A stretch of DNA of 64,000 nt from Cohnella rhizoplanae (GTDB lineage: Bacteria > Bacillota > Bacilli > Paenibacillales > Paenibacillaceae): contig NZ_CAOJCN010000014.1 of assembly GCF_948329515.1 (NCBI RefSeq), positions 1 to 64,000 of the forward strand. Direction: 5' to 3'. The notes under the pieces are model-generated. The model searched no databases. It saw only the letters and a program-made list of their open reading frames with translations, and was not told the origin of the DNA. This document shows positions 25,037 to 35,400 of the stretch, one piece after another (within the stretch, counting starts at the first letter, position 1; each line of letters begins with the position of its first letter). The translations under genes were made by a program, and so were the position numbers.

Positions 25037-26233
25037 TCAGGGCATATCCGGATGATTGGGGCCGAAGTGCTTCAGGAATACCATCGGCTCCCATTTGCTC
25101 CGATTCGTGATCGCGACGCCCTCGCGGGCCGCCGTATCGCCGACGAAGAACTCGTCGCCGCTCATCTGCCCGAACCGCAGCATGTGGGCCGCTTCCGCGT
25201 CATGCACGCCGAAGGCGCCGTGGCCTTGCACCAGGATTGTACCATAAGCCGCGGCATCCTTGACGACGACCGTCTGGCCCGGCTGTACGGTCAATTCCTT
25301 GGCGCCGAAGTATTCGTTGCCGTAGGTGACCCACTTCTCCGTATGGCGCTCGTCGGAATACCCGCAGACGATCGGCGGACGGAAGTAGTTTTTCTTGTAA
25401 TGCGGATCTACGTTTTTGTCCCAATCCATGAGTCCGAGAATGTAGTCGATGTTGCGCTTCTCCGGCTCGGGACAGTTTTCCGCCAAAAAGTCGTACGGAT
25501 ACACTTCCCCCCACACGACGTTCTCGTGAACGGAGTTGACGTCGCTGTTCCACTGCGGCTCGTATGTCAGATAGGAGCCCGGCGCGTGCACGACGCCCGG
25601 CGGCGTATACCAGCCGGTGCCGAGCTCGAGCCGGTAGGCCCGGGACAGCTCGGTGATCCGGTTGTCGCCAGATTCAAATTGCAGCAGGCGCTCGCGGACC
25701 TGGTCGATCGTCGCGTCCGGATCGTACCCGAAGTACGTGACGGGGAAGACGCCCGGATGATTGTTGAGCTGCGGCGGAAAATAATACGCTTCGGGCTTGC
25801 CCATCCGGCCGACCAGCTGCGCGGACGCTTCATCCAGATGCAGATGGTGGAAGAGCGGCGTCTCGTAGTCGAAAAACTTGGAGTACATCGGCCATGTCCC
25901 GTATTTGGCGTGCAGGGTCTCGCCGATCAGGAGGGGGCCGAGCGCTTCGACCGCGTCGCGGAACAGGAATTTATCGCTCGCGTCGTCGTTCGCGGCTACG
26001 TAGCTCATGCCCTCGTCCGGTTTGGCGAGCGGGCCGTTCATCGCCGGTATTACGGAGGAGAACCACCTCTCCTTAATTGAGCCGCGCGCGGCGCCGTAGG
26101 CGTAATAGTCGTCCGGATGGAGCCGCAGCCGCTTGCCCGCCTGGGCGAAACGGCGCGGCACGAACACGGGCGCGAGCCTGAATATGCCTTTGCCGCGCTC
26201 GTACGTTCCCTGAATTTTAGACAGGTTGCTCAT
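25037..26233 (-). CDS. Cupin-fold protein similar to mannose-6-phosphate isomerase
   Basis: A 398-residue protein with two cupin-like parts. The first contains TPLFHHLHLDEASAQLVG and LGTGWYTPPGVVHAPGSYLTYEPQWNSD, which carry the His/Glu ligands and the TPPGVVHA signature seen in class I phosphomannose isomerases; the second, AKELTVQPGQTVVVKDAAAYGTILVQGHGAFGV, is a typical second cupin barrel. It is not a standard ManA (the phosphate-site Arg/Lys region cannot be matched by eye), so this may act on a free or modified sugar. Its start overlaps the end of the GH2 gene by 17 nt, so they are translationally linked. RBS AGAGGAAGG precedes ATG 26233. Confidence 0.7.
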   Translation of the reverse strand: MSNLSKIQGTYERGKGIFRLAPVFVPRRFAQAGKRLRLHPDDYYAYGAARGSIKERWFSSVIPAMNGPLAKPDEGMSYVAANDDASDKFLFRDAVEALGPLLIGETLHAKYGTWPMYSKFFDYETPLFHHLHLDEASAQLVGRMGKPEAYYFPPQLNNHPGVFPVTYFGYDPDATIDQVRERLLQFESGDNRITELSRAYRLELGTGWYTPPGVVHAPGSYLTYEPQWNSDVNSVHENVVWGEVYPYDFLAENCPEPEKRNIDYILGLMDWDKNVDPHYKKNYFRPPIVCGYSDERHTEKWVTYGNEYFGAKELTVQPGQTVVVKDAAAYGTILVQGHGAFGVHDAEAAHMLRFGQMSGDEFFVGDTAAREGVAITNRSKWEPMVFLKHFGPNHPDMP

Positions 26234-28982
26234 GCGGAACCTTCCTCTCTGCCTGCGAATCTCCTGCGTTCAAATGCCTGAAGACGATGTCCGGCAGCCT
26301 GGCCGGCGCTTCCTCGGCGCCTGGATCGGCCGACAGCCCGCCTGGTCGCCTGCGCGCGCAATAGACCGTCACGATTTTTTCCTCGCCGGGGAAAAGGGTG
26401 ACGAAGCCCTCGTCGGCCAGCACCCAGTACCGATCCGTCAGCTCTTCTGGATAGACGTGCAGCACGGCCTCCGCGCCCTCGTTCGTCAGGCGGAACGTCC
26501 GCTTGATCGGATCGAGATATTCCGTACGGAGGTCAACGTCCGCTTCCTCCCATTCGCCCGCCGGCGCGAAGCCGAAGCCGGACGCATCGAGAGCCTCCGC
26601 CGGACGGTAGCACGACTCGGCCTGCGTGGAGAAATAATAGGCGTTCTCGAACAGCGCCCGGTCGCCTTGCATCAAACGAAGCTGCACGATGAACATCGCC
26701 GTGAATTCCGGCGCGATCCCGAAGGCCACCTCGGCAGCCTTCCGCATGCCTGCGACCGGCTCCGCCGGGTACCTACCGTGCCACAGCCGCCTGCCGTCCG
26801 TCGATCTCACCTCGACCTCCGCGATCACGCCGTCCGGCATGCCGTTTCCGCTCCCCACGAACAGGTCGCCGACAAACGTATCGCCGACAGGGTAGACCAG
26901 CCGGCTATAGTCCAACGACGCGTGCGCCGGAGCGTATGCTTGCCGAATCCAGTAATAGGCCATCTTGCCTTCGCCGTAATAATCGGTGAGCGAGGTGCAG
27001 CCCACGTTGGGCCAAGGCTCGTTGAACTGCCAGACGATGCTGCCGCTGTTGCGGAATTGCTTGCGCCTGTTGGATTCGACGATGTACCGGAGGCCCTCCG
27101 CCTGGATCCACTGGCTGCGCCGGGCGTACGCGTCGATGCCTTCCGGCTCGCCGAAGAACCACGCGTCCCGCTCCCGCGTGTCCCACCAGTCGCCGTGATG
27201 GCGCCACGCCAGGCTCTCGTCCATATCGGTCACCCGGATATGGGGCGGACTCAGGAATTTGCGCATGCTCTTCACCGCGCACAGGCCGTCGACGCCGAAT
27301 TCGCTGTGGAACAGACTGTCGGCCTGCCCGTAAAATTCGTAATGCTCGGGATGTCCCCTGTACTTCCAGCCGCCGTGGACGTCGTGGTTCTTCCCGTCCT
27401 CCAGCGAGATCATCTCCTCGGGCCCGGAGGCCGAGGTCGGCAGGAACATCCGGTCCGGATCGTGCGCCTCGACCAGCGCCTTCAGCAGCGCGAGATTGTC
27501 GTCTCCGTAACCGCACGGCTTATTGAACTTGTCCTTCAGCTCGTTGCCCCCGCTCCAGGAAGCCAGCGAGACATAGTTGCGCCGGTCCTTGATCGCGGCC
27601 TCCGCGGCTGCGCCGAGCAGCGCCAGGTAAGCCGGATCCTTGGGCGGGATCGAATCCATGCCGGAGCCGGACTGGACGAATTCCTGCCAGACCAGGATGC
27701 CGTGACGGTCGCACAGCTCGTAGAATACGCTTTTCTCGATCACGCCGCCGCCCCAGACCCGGACCAGGTTGACGCCCGCGTGCTTCATCATGATCACGGT
27801 CCACTCGTACCGCTCCGGCGTCACGCATCCGTACAGCAGGTCGAGGGGCGTAAGATTGACGCCTTTGACGTAAACCTTTTCGCCATTGACGACAAAGGTG
27901 TACGGCAGCGCGTCATCGGGACTGCGCTCATTGTGCATGTAAGCCAGCTTGCGGATGCCCGGCCGGTACGCGCGCTCGTCGACGACGGCGCCGTCCGCCA
28001 GAATACGGATCGTGAGCCCGTACAGCGGCTGCTCCCCATGCCCGTTCGGGTACCATAGCCGCGGCTGCTCCAACCGGAACGAGAAGGCCGCCTCCGCCTC
28101 GTCCGGCCCGATATCGATCCGCTGCGTCCCGAGCACGCGTCCTTCCGGATCGGTCAGCACCGCTTCCGCGGTGTAAGACTCGGCCTGCGCATCGACTTCT
28201 GCTCCCGCTTCCGCACTCGCCTCCGCACTCGCCTCCTCATCGGCTTCTGCTCCCGCACTCGCCCCCACATCGGCTTCTGCTCCAGCTCCCACGCTGGCCT
28301 CCGCTCCGGTTCCAGCCCCAACCCGCTCGATCCGCACAGCCGCGCCGACGATGCCGGCCCCGTCCTCGCCGACGTCCGTCCGCACATGCGTCTCCCCGAT
28401 CGATACCGCATCGCGCACCCGCAGGTAGATATCGTCCCAGATGCCGAGAGAGACGAGCCGCGCGGAAAAGTCCCACTTGTACCCGAACCGGCTCTTCTGG
28501 GTATGCGTCAGCGACGTCCGCCCGATCTGAGACTGCTCCTGAGGCGCGTGCTCGAACAGGATGCGAAGCTCCAGCGTCTCGTGCTCCCGCGCGATCGCGG
28601 TAATATCGAAGACGGCCGGCACGAACATGCCTTCATGCTCGCCGAGCGGCACGTTATTCAAGAACACATGCGCCTTGTAATCCAGCCCTTTGCAGACGAG
28701 CTCGACCGTGCGCCCAAGGCGGGCCGGGCGGGCGAAGGACGTCCGGTACATCCACCAGCGGTGCTCGACCCACTCGCAGGACAGGCTGTTCAGGTCCCGG
28801 TGCGGGTCCTGAATATATCCGGCCCTGTACAGGTCGTGCTGCACCGCGCCGGGGACGGTCGCGGGCATCCACGCCGTCACCCCCTTCAGGGCCTCCCCCG
28901 TCTCCACGCTGTTGGCCAGCAGCGGTACGTAAGGATAAAAGCCTTTAAGCTCCCACGCCAGATCGTTCAATCCATGCTTCAT
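26217..28982 (-). CDS. GH2 beta-mannosidase-like glycosidase
   Basis: A 921-residue cytoplasmic GH2 enzyme. N-terminal sugar-binding domain: VPGAVQHDLYRAGYIQDPHRDLN and WVEHRWWMYRTSF, characteristic of beta-mannosidases rather than beta-galactosidases. The TIM barrel carries the acid/base Glu481 in WSGGNELKDKF and the nucleophile Glu561 in FHSEFGVDG. GH2 enzymes retain anomeric configuration. An Ala/Glu/Gly-rich insert of about 45 residues (about 225-270) lies in the second beta domain. Together with the GH38 gene it would remove beta- and alpha-linked mannose. It is flanked by the cupin and the (alpha/alpha)-barrel gene in one operon. Start ATG 28982 has a GGAG-type site. Confidence 0.88.
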   Translation of the reverse strand: MKHGLNDLAWELKGFYPYVPLLANSVETGEALKGVTAWMPATVPGAVQHDLYRAGYIQDPHRDLNSLSCEWVEHRWWMYRTSFARPARLGRTVELVCKGLDYKAHVFLNNVPLGEHEGMFVPAVFDITAIAREHETLELRILFEHAPQEQSQIGRTSLTHTQKSRFGYKWDFSARLVSLGIWDDIYLRVRDAVSIGETHVRTDVGEDGAGIVGAAVRIERVGAGTGAEASVGAGAEADVGASAGAEADEEASAEASAEAGAEVDAQAESYTAEAVLTDPEGRVLGTQRIDIGPDEAEAAFSFRLEQPRLWYPNGHGEQPLYGLTIRILADGAVVDERAYRPGIRKLAYMHNERSPDDALPYTFVVNGEKVYVKGVNLTPLDLLYGCVTPERYEWTVIMMKHAGVNLVRVWGGGVIEKSVFYELCDRHGILVWQEFVQSGSGMDSIPPKDPAYLALLGAAAEAAIKDRRNYVSLASWSGGNELKDKFNKPCGYGDDNLALLKALVEAHDPDRMFLPTSASGPEEMISLEDGKNHDVHGGWKYRGHPEHYEFYGQADSLFHSEFGVDGLCAVKSMRKFLSPPHIRVTDMDESLAWRHHGDWWDTRERDAWFFGEPEGIDAYARRSQWIQAEGLRYIVESNRRKQFRNSGSIVWQFNEPWPNVGCTSLTDYYGEGKMAYYWIRQAYAPAHASLDYSRLVYPVGDTFVGDLFVGSGNGMPDGVIAEVEVRSTDGRRLWHGRYPAEPVAGMRKAAEVAFGIAPEFTAMFIVQLRLMQGDRALFENAYYFSTQAESCYRPAEALDASGFGFAPAGEWEEADVDLRTEYLDPIKRTFRLTNEGAEAVLHVYPEELTDRYWVLADEGFVTLFPGEEKIVTVYCARRRPGGLSADPGAEEAPARLPDIVFRHLNAGDSQAERKVPHEQPV
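28195..28330 (-). repeat. Low-complexity Ala/Glu/Gly-coding repeats within the GH2 gene
   Basis: Short GCTTCCGC/CTCGCCTCC-like units encode AEASVGAGAEADVGASAGAEAD. They look like recent slippage expansions in an otherwise well-conserved gene. Confidence 0.75.
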
Positions 28983-29033
28983 TCTCCAGCTCCCCCTGCT
29001 CCCCTGCTTCGACGCATCCCGGATGCTTCCGGA

Positions 29034-32000
29034 TTAAAATTGAACGCTGGCCTTGAAGCCGAGCTTGCCGGCCGGCACACGGAACCGGACCCATGCGGCA
29101 TCGCCGCTGCGCTCGACCGCGCCTTCCGCGCGCTCGCCGTCTACGCGCACCGCCGGCGCGGCCTCCAGACGCTTCAGGTCGAACGGCCCGACGCGGAGCT
29201 TGACCGCCGGCAGCTCGTCGCTCGACTGCACGCTGATCTGCGCGCCGTCCTCCGCGAGGCTCAAGCTGTACTCCAGCTTCGCGGTCAAGCGGCGGGCGCC
29301 GTCCTCGATCAGGAACGGATAGTCCCGAATCCATACGCCGTCCCAGCCCTGCGGCAGCCTCGGGATCAGGCCGAGCTCGCCCTTCTGGCTGTCGTCCACG
29401 CCGATCACGATCTTGAGCGCCTTGAGAATCTCCGCCTGCTGCACCGCGTTGCCCAGATCGCCGAAGCGCGAATAGATCTTCTTGGCCCGGTTCACGGCGC
29501 CGCCGATCTCGGGCACGATGTACTGGCGGTAGACGGGACCGTAGATGAGCTTGGCGTTCAGCTTCATGAACTCGGACGCGTCCGCCGTGCGGTCGAGCAG
29601 CAGGGAAGCCTGCGTCGTGAAGGCGGCGTTGTAGCCCATCGCCCACGGCACGAACTGCTCCTTGTTGACGGCGTATTCCTTCTCGTTCAGCCCATACCAT
29701 TCCGGATACGTATTCTCCGGGAACAGTCCCTTCGTATCCGTGGGCAGCAGCAGCGGCCCGAGCAGGCTGCCCCGGCCGAAGCCGCGGTACTCGTCGGTCC
29801 AGACCTGCCCCTTCTCATCGTCGTTCACGATGTAAAAACGCTCGCTGGCGAGCTTCAGCCGGACGGCTGTCTCCTCCCAAACGCGGGCGGATTCGGATTC
29901 GCCGATGGATGCGGCCATCTCCGCGAGGCCATGCAGCGCCTCGATGCACGGCAGGTCGCAGAAGATCGAGTGCCCGACGGAGATCGGGTAGCCGGAGCCC
30001 TCGCTGTCCGACCACAGCACGTCCGTCGCTTTGGACACCTCGGGATGCTCGAACTGCCAGAGAATCCAATCGCCGAGCCCTTTGATATCCGCCCACCTCG
30101 GACGCAGCCACGCATCCCGCTCGGGCAGGCGCTTCCACAGCTGGTAGATGAAGAGCGACGTCAGTCCGTGCCCGTCGTTCTCGAAGCAGCCGGTGCCGAT
30201 CTCGGTGCGAGGGAACTGCAGAATGCGGTGTATATGCCGCGGCAGGCGGCAGCCGTTTACCGTGAGCGACGCGTCCTCTTCCCATACGCGGGCCATCTCA
30301 AGGCACCAGTCCGCACAGGCCACAGCCTGGTCCAGGAAGCCGAAAGCGATCATCTCCATCAGCGTGCGGCCGATGTCGCGCGACCAGGCCTCCGCGTAGT
30401 ACATGCCCGGATGCTCCTGATCCGGATACAGCTTGAAGTCCATCGAGAAGGTGCCCCCGATGCCGTCGTAGCCGTAGGACAGCGCGCCCGCCGAGGAGGT
30501 GTGGTACACGCCCTCGCCGTCGACCTTGGCCGTCATGTCCAGCACGTTGTGATAGAACGCGTTGGTGAAAAAGTCGGCTTCCCTGCCGCCCGTAAAGCGA
30601 ACCTCCGGCCCCTTGTAGCCGATCGGAATGTCCAGCGGGAACCGCTGCGGGAAATTATCCTCGGTCACGTACATGTAGTCCTGCAGCCGGCGGATGCTCG
30701 CCAGCTTCGCCTCCTCGTCCGTGCCGGCCAGCCGGAGCGGACGGCGGCGGATGCTGTCCGTCAGCGCCGCCGACAGGCCGGCGCTTCTAGCGGGCAGACC
30801 GCCCTGAGGCCGGTCGCCCTCGCGAAGCGGAACGACGGTGATGCCGGCGACGACGGGCGTGAGGCCCGAGCCGGGCTCCGGCGCGTACTCGATCCGAGCG
30901 ATCGGCTTGGCCGCGGGATTGATCGACGCGATGTACTGATGCGCAGGCGTAGGCTGTGCCGGATAGATGCGCAGCGACTCCTGCAGCGTGCGCCGGACCT
31001 CGGTGAAGGAGACGAACGGCTCGGGATACTTGACGAACTTCTCCCCCCACCACGCGCTCTCGCCGATCACGATCGGATACGTGCCGACCTCTCCGTCCTC
31101 GTAGCACACCCGCAGGCTTCCCAGCCCCTGACCGACCGTCACCTGCTTGTCTTCCGGCGAGTAGCTGTTGCGCTCGCTGACCTTCATGCCGGCGATCAGC
31201 AAGTGCCGGGCCGCGATGCCGACGGGCAGCGAGTACGGCTGGCGGCTCGCGAACAACGAATTCGCGCCAGCCACGAACGGCACGCCGTACAGCTCCGTAT
31301 ATCTCGGCGGCGCGGAGACGACCTGCCAGCCAGCCAGGACGTCGCCTTCCGCTTCGCCGAAGTCGATCCGGAACGCTTCGCCCGCGTCGATCGCGTCGAC
31401 GCCGATCCACGCGGTATGCGGACCGTTGTCGCAGTCCACGACCCGGATGAACGCCTGCCGGCCTGCCAGGTCCGCCACGTCCGTCTCGATCCAGGCCGGC
31501 GGATTCGTATTCGGCGGGTATACGGTGCGCAGGATGTCGCCGGTCGCGGCGTCCACGAGCTCGACCCGGTTCTTGTTGACCTGGTAGAGCTGGTAGTAGC
31601 CGCGCAGCTTCAAGCGGAGCGCCGGCGACTTCAACGAGAACGCCGGCGACTCGATGATGCCGACGCCGTCATCTCCCGCTAGGCAAGAGGACAGGTGCCG
31701 GGCCGTCTGGTTCCCCTCGTAGTCGATCTCCGCGAGACCCCAGATACCCGAATTCGCGACCGGCGCTTCCAGGCAGTAATAGACATCCTGCGTCTCCGTC
31801 CCGTGAAGCCGAACCTCCTCGACCCGGGAGATCGCGAGGCCAGCGCCCTCGCCTGCGAACGACCTGCTGCCCTTCATCTCCAGATACACCTGCTTGCCCT
31901 TCAGATGGCGGACGAACCATTCCCGGACCGCGAACGTCTCCTTCAGCGGCGCCGCCGCCTCCTGCACGACTTCCCCGCTGTCCGCCAGCCGGAGGAAGCA

Positions 32001-32309
32001 GCCGCCCGCGACGGATTTGTGGTTCAAAATGTCGTAGCCGGCCAGCCGCAGCCGCAGCTGATCGCCCTCGATCGTGAACGCGGGGGAGCGCAGGCTGTCG
32101 GACGCGTCGGCGGTCTTGTCCCAGACCTCGGCGCCGGGCTCGGCATCGTCGCCATCGGCGCGCGCGTTCAGGCGCCAGCCGCCGGCAGACGTCCAGCCGG
32201 ACCAGCCCGCGCTGCCGCCCCACAGGAGCGTCGTGCTTTTCGGCTTGGGGAGAAAGGGGCTGGCGGGAGTGTTCGTTAGCGTTTGTTCGTTCAGGACGGT
32301 GTCGTTCAT
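29034..32309 (-). CDS. Large cytoplasmic (alpha/alpha)-barrel glycosidase-like protein, family not recognised
   Basis: A 1,091-residue protein with no signal peptide. About 1-500 are beta-rich modules (WGGSAGWSGWTSAGGWRLN; repeated SPAFxxxxxxLRLRLxGY segments). About 540-950 are helical with YAEAWSRDIGRTLMEM, TGCFENDGHGLTSLFIYQLWKRL and SDSEGSGYPISVGHSIFCDLPCIEALHGL, the pattern of six-hairpin glycosidases. The C-terminal 130 residues are a beta-sandwich (LIPRLPQGWDGVWIRDYPF). Acidic residues Asp in WSRD and Asp/Glu in SDSEGSG are candidates for catalysis. Function is inferred from its place as first gene of the glycosidase part of the operon, after a hairpin terminator and before GH2. I cannot place it in a GH family with certainty. 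ATG 32309 follows GAGAGG by about 11 nt. Confidence 0.7.
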   Translation of the reverse strand: MNDTVLNEQTLTNTPASPFLPKPKSTTLLWGGSAGWSGWTSAGGWRLNARADGDDAEPGAEVWDKTADASDSLRSPAFTIEGDQLRLRLAGYDILNHKSVAGGCFLRLADSGEVVQEAAAPLKETFAVREWFVRHLKGKQVYLEMKGSRSFAGEGAGLAISRVEEVRLHGTETQDVYYCLEAPVANSGIWGLAEIDYEGNQTARHLSSCLAGDDGVGIIESPAFSLKSPALRLKLRGYYQLYQVNKNRVELVDAATGDILRTVYPPNTNPPAWIETDVADLAGRQAFIRVVDCDNGPHTAWIGVDAIDAGEAFRIDFGEAEGDVLAGWQVVSAPPRYTELYGVPFVAGANSLFASRQPYSLPVGIAARHLLIAGMKVSERNSYSPEDKQVTVGQGLGSLRVCYEDGEVGTYPIVIGESAWWGEKFVKYPEPFVSFTEVRRTLQESLRIYPAQPTPAHQYIASINPAAKPIARIEYAPEPGSGLTPVVAGITVVPLREGDRPQGGLPARSAGLSAALTDSIRRRPLRLAGTDEEAKLASIRRLQDYMYVTEDNFPQRFPLDIPIGYKGPEVRFTGGREADFFTNAFYHNVLDMTAKVDGEGVYHTSSAGALSYGYDGIGGTFSMDFKLYPDQEHPGMYYAEAWSRDIGRTLMEMIAFGFLDQAVACADWCLEMARVWEEDASLTVNGCRLPRHIHRILQFPRTEIGTGCFENDGHGLTSLFIYQLWKRLPERDAWLRPRWADIKGLGDWILWQFEHPEVSKATDVLWSDSEGSGYPISVGHSIFCDLPCIEALHGLAEMAASIGESESARVWEETAVRLKLASERFYIVNDDEKGQVWTDEYRGFGRGSLLGPLLLPTDTKGLFPENTYPEWYGLNEKEYAVNKEQFVPWAMGYNAAFTTQASLLLDRTADASEFMKLNAKLIYGPVYRQYIVPEIGGAVNRAKKIYSRFGDLGNAVQQAEILKALKIVIGVDDSQKGELGLIPRLPQGWDGVWIRDYPFLIEDGARRLTAKLEYSLSLAEDGAQISVQSSDELPAVKLRVGPFDLKRLEAAPAVRVDGERAEGAVERSGDAAWVRFRVPAGKLGFKASVQF

Positions 32310-32340
32310 CGGGCATGATTCCTCTCTACAATAAAATGGA

Positions 32341-32375
32341 GTCGCACCCGGCCGGAAAAGCCGGACGGGTGCGAC
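32341..32375 (-). terminator. Hairpin (partial terminator) after the CBM35 pectate-lyase gene
   Basis: Arms GTCGCACCCG-GCCGG and CCGG-ACGGGTGCGAC pair over 14 of 15 bp with a 5-nt loop. The minus strand continues TCCATTTTATTG, a poor T-run, so some read-through into the glycosidase genes is likely. Confidence 0.6.
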
Positions 32376-32406
32376 GCGCTGAATTCGAATGACAGTCGCT
32401 TCAGGC

Positions 32407-35400
32407 TTAAGGCTGACCGTCCAGGTGCCGCGTCGGGTTGTAGCTCGCCAGGATGCCCGCGCCGGACGTATTTTGGCCGAACACGGCCGCCGAGTTCATG
32501 ACCTTGACGTTAGCGCCGCTGTCTGCAATCACGGAATAGCCGTTCGTGTACAGCTGGTCGGTCACGAGATTCCAGATCTCGGCGGTGCCCGAGCTGACGT
32601 ATACGCCATTCATGACGCCGCAGCCGCCGATGTTCAGGATGTGCTCGTTGGAAGCGCCGTTGATGGTGATCCAGTTCGTATGCTGCCACATGTAACTCTC
32701 GCGGATGGCCGAGAAGTTGTCGGTGCCCGCCCAGTTGTTGAAGAATCCCGTGACGCCATAACGCTCGGCCGCGCCGTCCATGGACGTCGGGTTCAGATCG
32801 TGCATCTGCTCGATCCAGCCCTCCGTGCTCGTGCCGACCCGAACGAAGTTGTCGGCGCTAAAGCCGAACAGCCGCTTGACGAAGTGACGGTCGCTGCCGT
32901 TCGTGATGTCAAGACCGTTGGAGGCGTTCTCGAACTCGACGTTGACGACATAGACGTCGTCCGCGCTGTTGACACGCACCGTATACGGGAACTTCTTGAT
33001 ATTGGCCGCCGTGTTCATCGGATTGTTCGGGTAGAAGACGCGCAGTCCGCGCAGTCCGGACTTGTTGCCGTTCAGCGTGATGAAGGCGGTGTCCGTCGTC
33101 GGCGTCGTCGTGTTCTCGCCCTCGTAGGCGAACAGGGCCGTGCCTTCGCCGGTCGCCCGGGCTTCGATCGCGGTGGAGCTCGCGCCGCGCAGCTCGACGT
33201 TGGCCGGCACCGTGAGGTGCGTGCTTACCTTGTACCAGCCGGGCGGCAGGTACACGATGCCGCCGCCGGCCGTGCCGGCCGCGTTCAGCGCGGCCTGGAT
33301 GGCGGACGTGGCGTCCACGGTCGGCAGACTGCCGCGCGATGCCTTGACGTACGGCGCATAATAAGGCGCCTTGGTCACGTCGTAGAGCGTCGTGCTCGTC
33401 GTCTTGCTGGGCGTGCCCTCGGTATAGGATGTCGGCGGGGCGGGGCTCGGCGTGGAGACGGTGAGCCCAGCTCCCGTCGTCGAGCCCGTCAGCGTATTGT
33501 TCGATGCGAACAGTTCGGCGACCGTATTGATGCGGCTGAAGCTGATCGAATTCACGCTGCCGGAGAGCGTGCTGCGCAGCACGCCGTTTTTACGGAAGCC
33601 CGACTCCATTTTCAGCGCATAGTCCGTATTCTGGATGTCCAGCAGCGCAAAGCCCGAACCCCACGAACCGTCGCGCGGTCCGTCCACGTCCCGTATTCCG
33701 TATTTATAATCCGAAGCCTTCAGCTTGTAATGCTGGGCGGCATCGTTGTCGGAGAACAGGAACGCCGTTCCGTTGGCGCGGGTGTAGGTGTCGATCACAC
33801 TCTTGGACGGCGCGTTGTAGGCGCTGCCGGCGTTGGCCCAATAGCTGTTGTTGAACGTGATCTTCTGAGTGGTATCGACCGCTGCGGTCTCCCGCAGCTC
33901 CAGGCCGACGTTCAGGGCCGTGCCTTTGATATTGTCGAACGAGTCGAAGCCGTGGAGCGCGCTGACGAGAATGCCTTTATAGGCGTTCAGGAACGTCACG
34001 TTATGAATGGATGCCGCATCCTGGTCGGCGCGAATCGTGTAGCCTAAATTGATCGGGACGATCGGATTCGCATGATTTTGGTTCGGATAATAGAACGTGA
34101 GCCCGACGACGCCCGCGTTCGTGCCTTGCAGCCGGATGAGTTCTCCGATATCGCTCGAGACGTTGGCAGAGATGACCGTGCCGTAGCTGCCCGAGCCGCT
34201 GTCCGGATCGCGCCAGTCGCCGCGGATGGAGCAGAATGAGTACACTTTGAGCGTGGAGCTGATCTTGTACGTGCCGGACGGCATCCAGACCGTGCCGCCG
34301 CCCATGACGAAGCAATCGTCGAGCGCCTTCTGCACGGCGGCGGTCGCGTCGGCCGCGCCTGTCTTGTCCGCGCCGTAGTCGGTGACGTCGAAGTCGGAGA
34401 TGACGGCGTCCTCCGTCGCGTAGGTCGTCGTGACGACCTTCGTCTTGCGCGGCGTCGTCGCCACGTAGATCCGGTCGATGTCGGTGCCGGCCGTATCGGC
34501 GCTCGTCTTCTGGATCTTGATCGTGTTCGAGCCTGCGTTCAGATGAACCGCGACCTTGACCTCCCTGTAAATGTTCCAGTTGCCCGTCGCGGGGAAGGCC
34601 ACGCGCATGACGTTGGTCCCGTTAACGTACAGGCTCTTGTAGCGCGTGTCCGGGTAGCCGTTGGAGTAGCGGATCGTCACGTCATAGTAGCCCGAGCCGG
34701 TCGAAGGCGTACTCACGCTGTTGAACTGCACGTAAGCGCCGTCGCTGTTCAGCGTGCCGACCTTGGAGCCGCCCGAAGCGTACGTGTCCGCGGCGGTCGC
34801 CGCGCCGCCGGCGACCGTACCGCTCTCGGCCTCGTACTTGGTGCCCGACTGGATGACCTCGAAGGCGTCCCAGTCGACCGCGTATCCCGTAGAAGCGGCG
34901 TTCTTGGTGCCGCTTACGGCGACTTTCAGCGTGTGTACGCCTTCCGTCAGGCCGCGTATTTCGTACAGAACCAGCTGCTTTTCCCACACCGGGCCGTACG
35001 TATCCACGACCCCTTGGCTAATGCCGTCGATGTATACGTTCGCATTGCCGTGATTATTGTTCTTGGCGCCGATCCAGCGGACGGCCGTGCCGTGGAACGT
35101 AAACTCGGCCGCATCGTTCGTCGTCTGGGAGAACGAGACGTCGTTGTTGAAATAGCCCGTCGCGCCTCCGTCGTAGGTGATCGTATTGCCCGGATTGTAA
35201 TAATTGATGTAATAGTACGGGCCGTTATTGTTCACGACCGTCCAGGCCGACGTCGCGCCCGGCACGAGAACGCTGTCGATGTCGCTGGCCGGGCTGTCCG
35301 CGCTGTCGCGCTGGATCTTGATCGTGTTGCTGCCCTCGTTCAGCGCGACGCTCGCCGTAACGGTGGAATAGATGTTCCAGTTGCCCGTCGCCGGGAAGCT

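Noticed and set aside
28386..31682. 1,098-codon plus-strand frame across the GH2 and (alpha/alpha)-barrel genes
   Set aside because: It spans two well-supported opposite-strand genes and their gap; a mirror of third-position GC bias.
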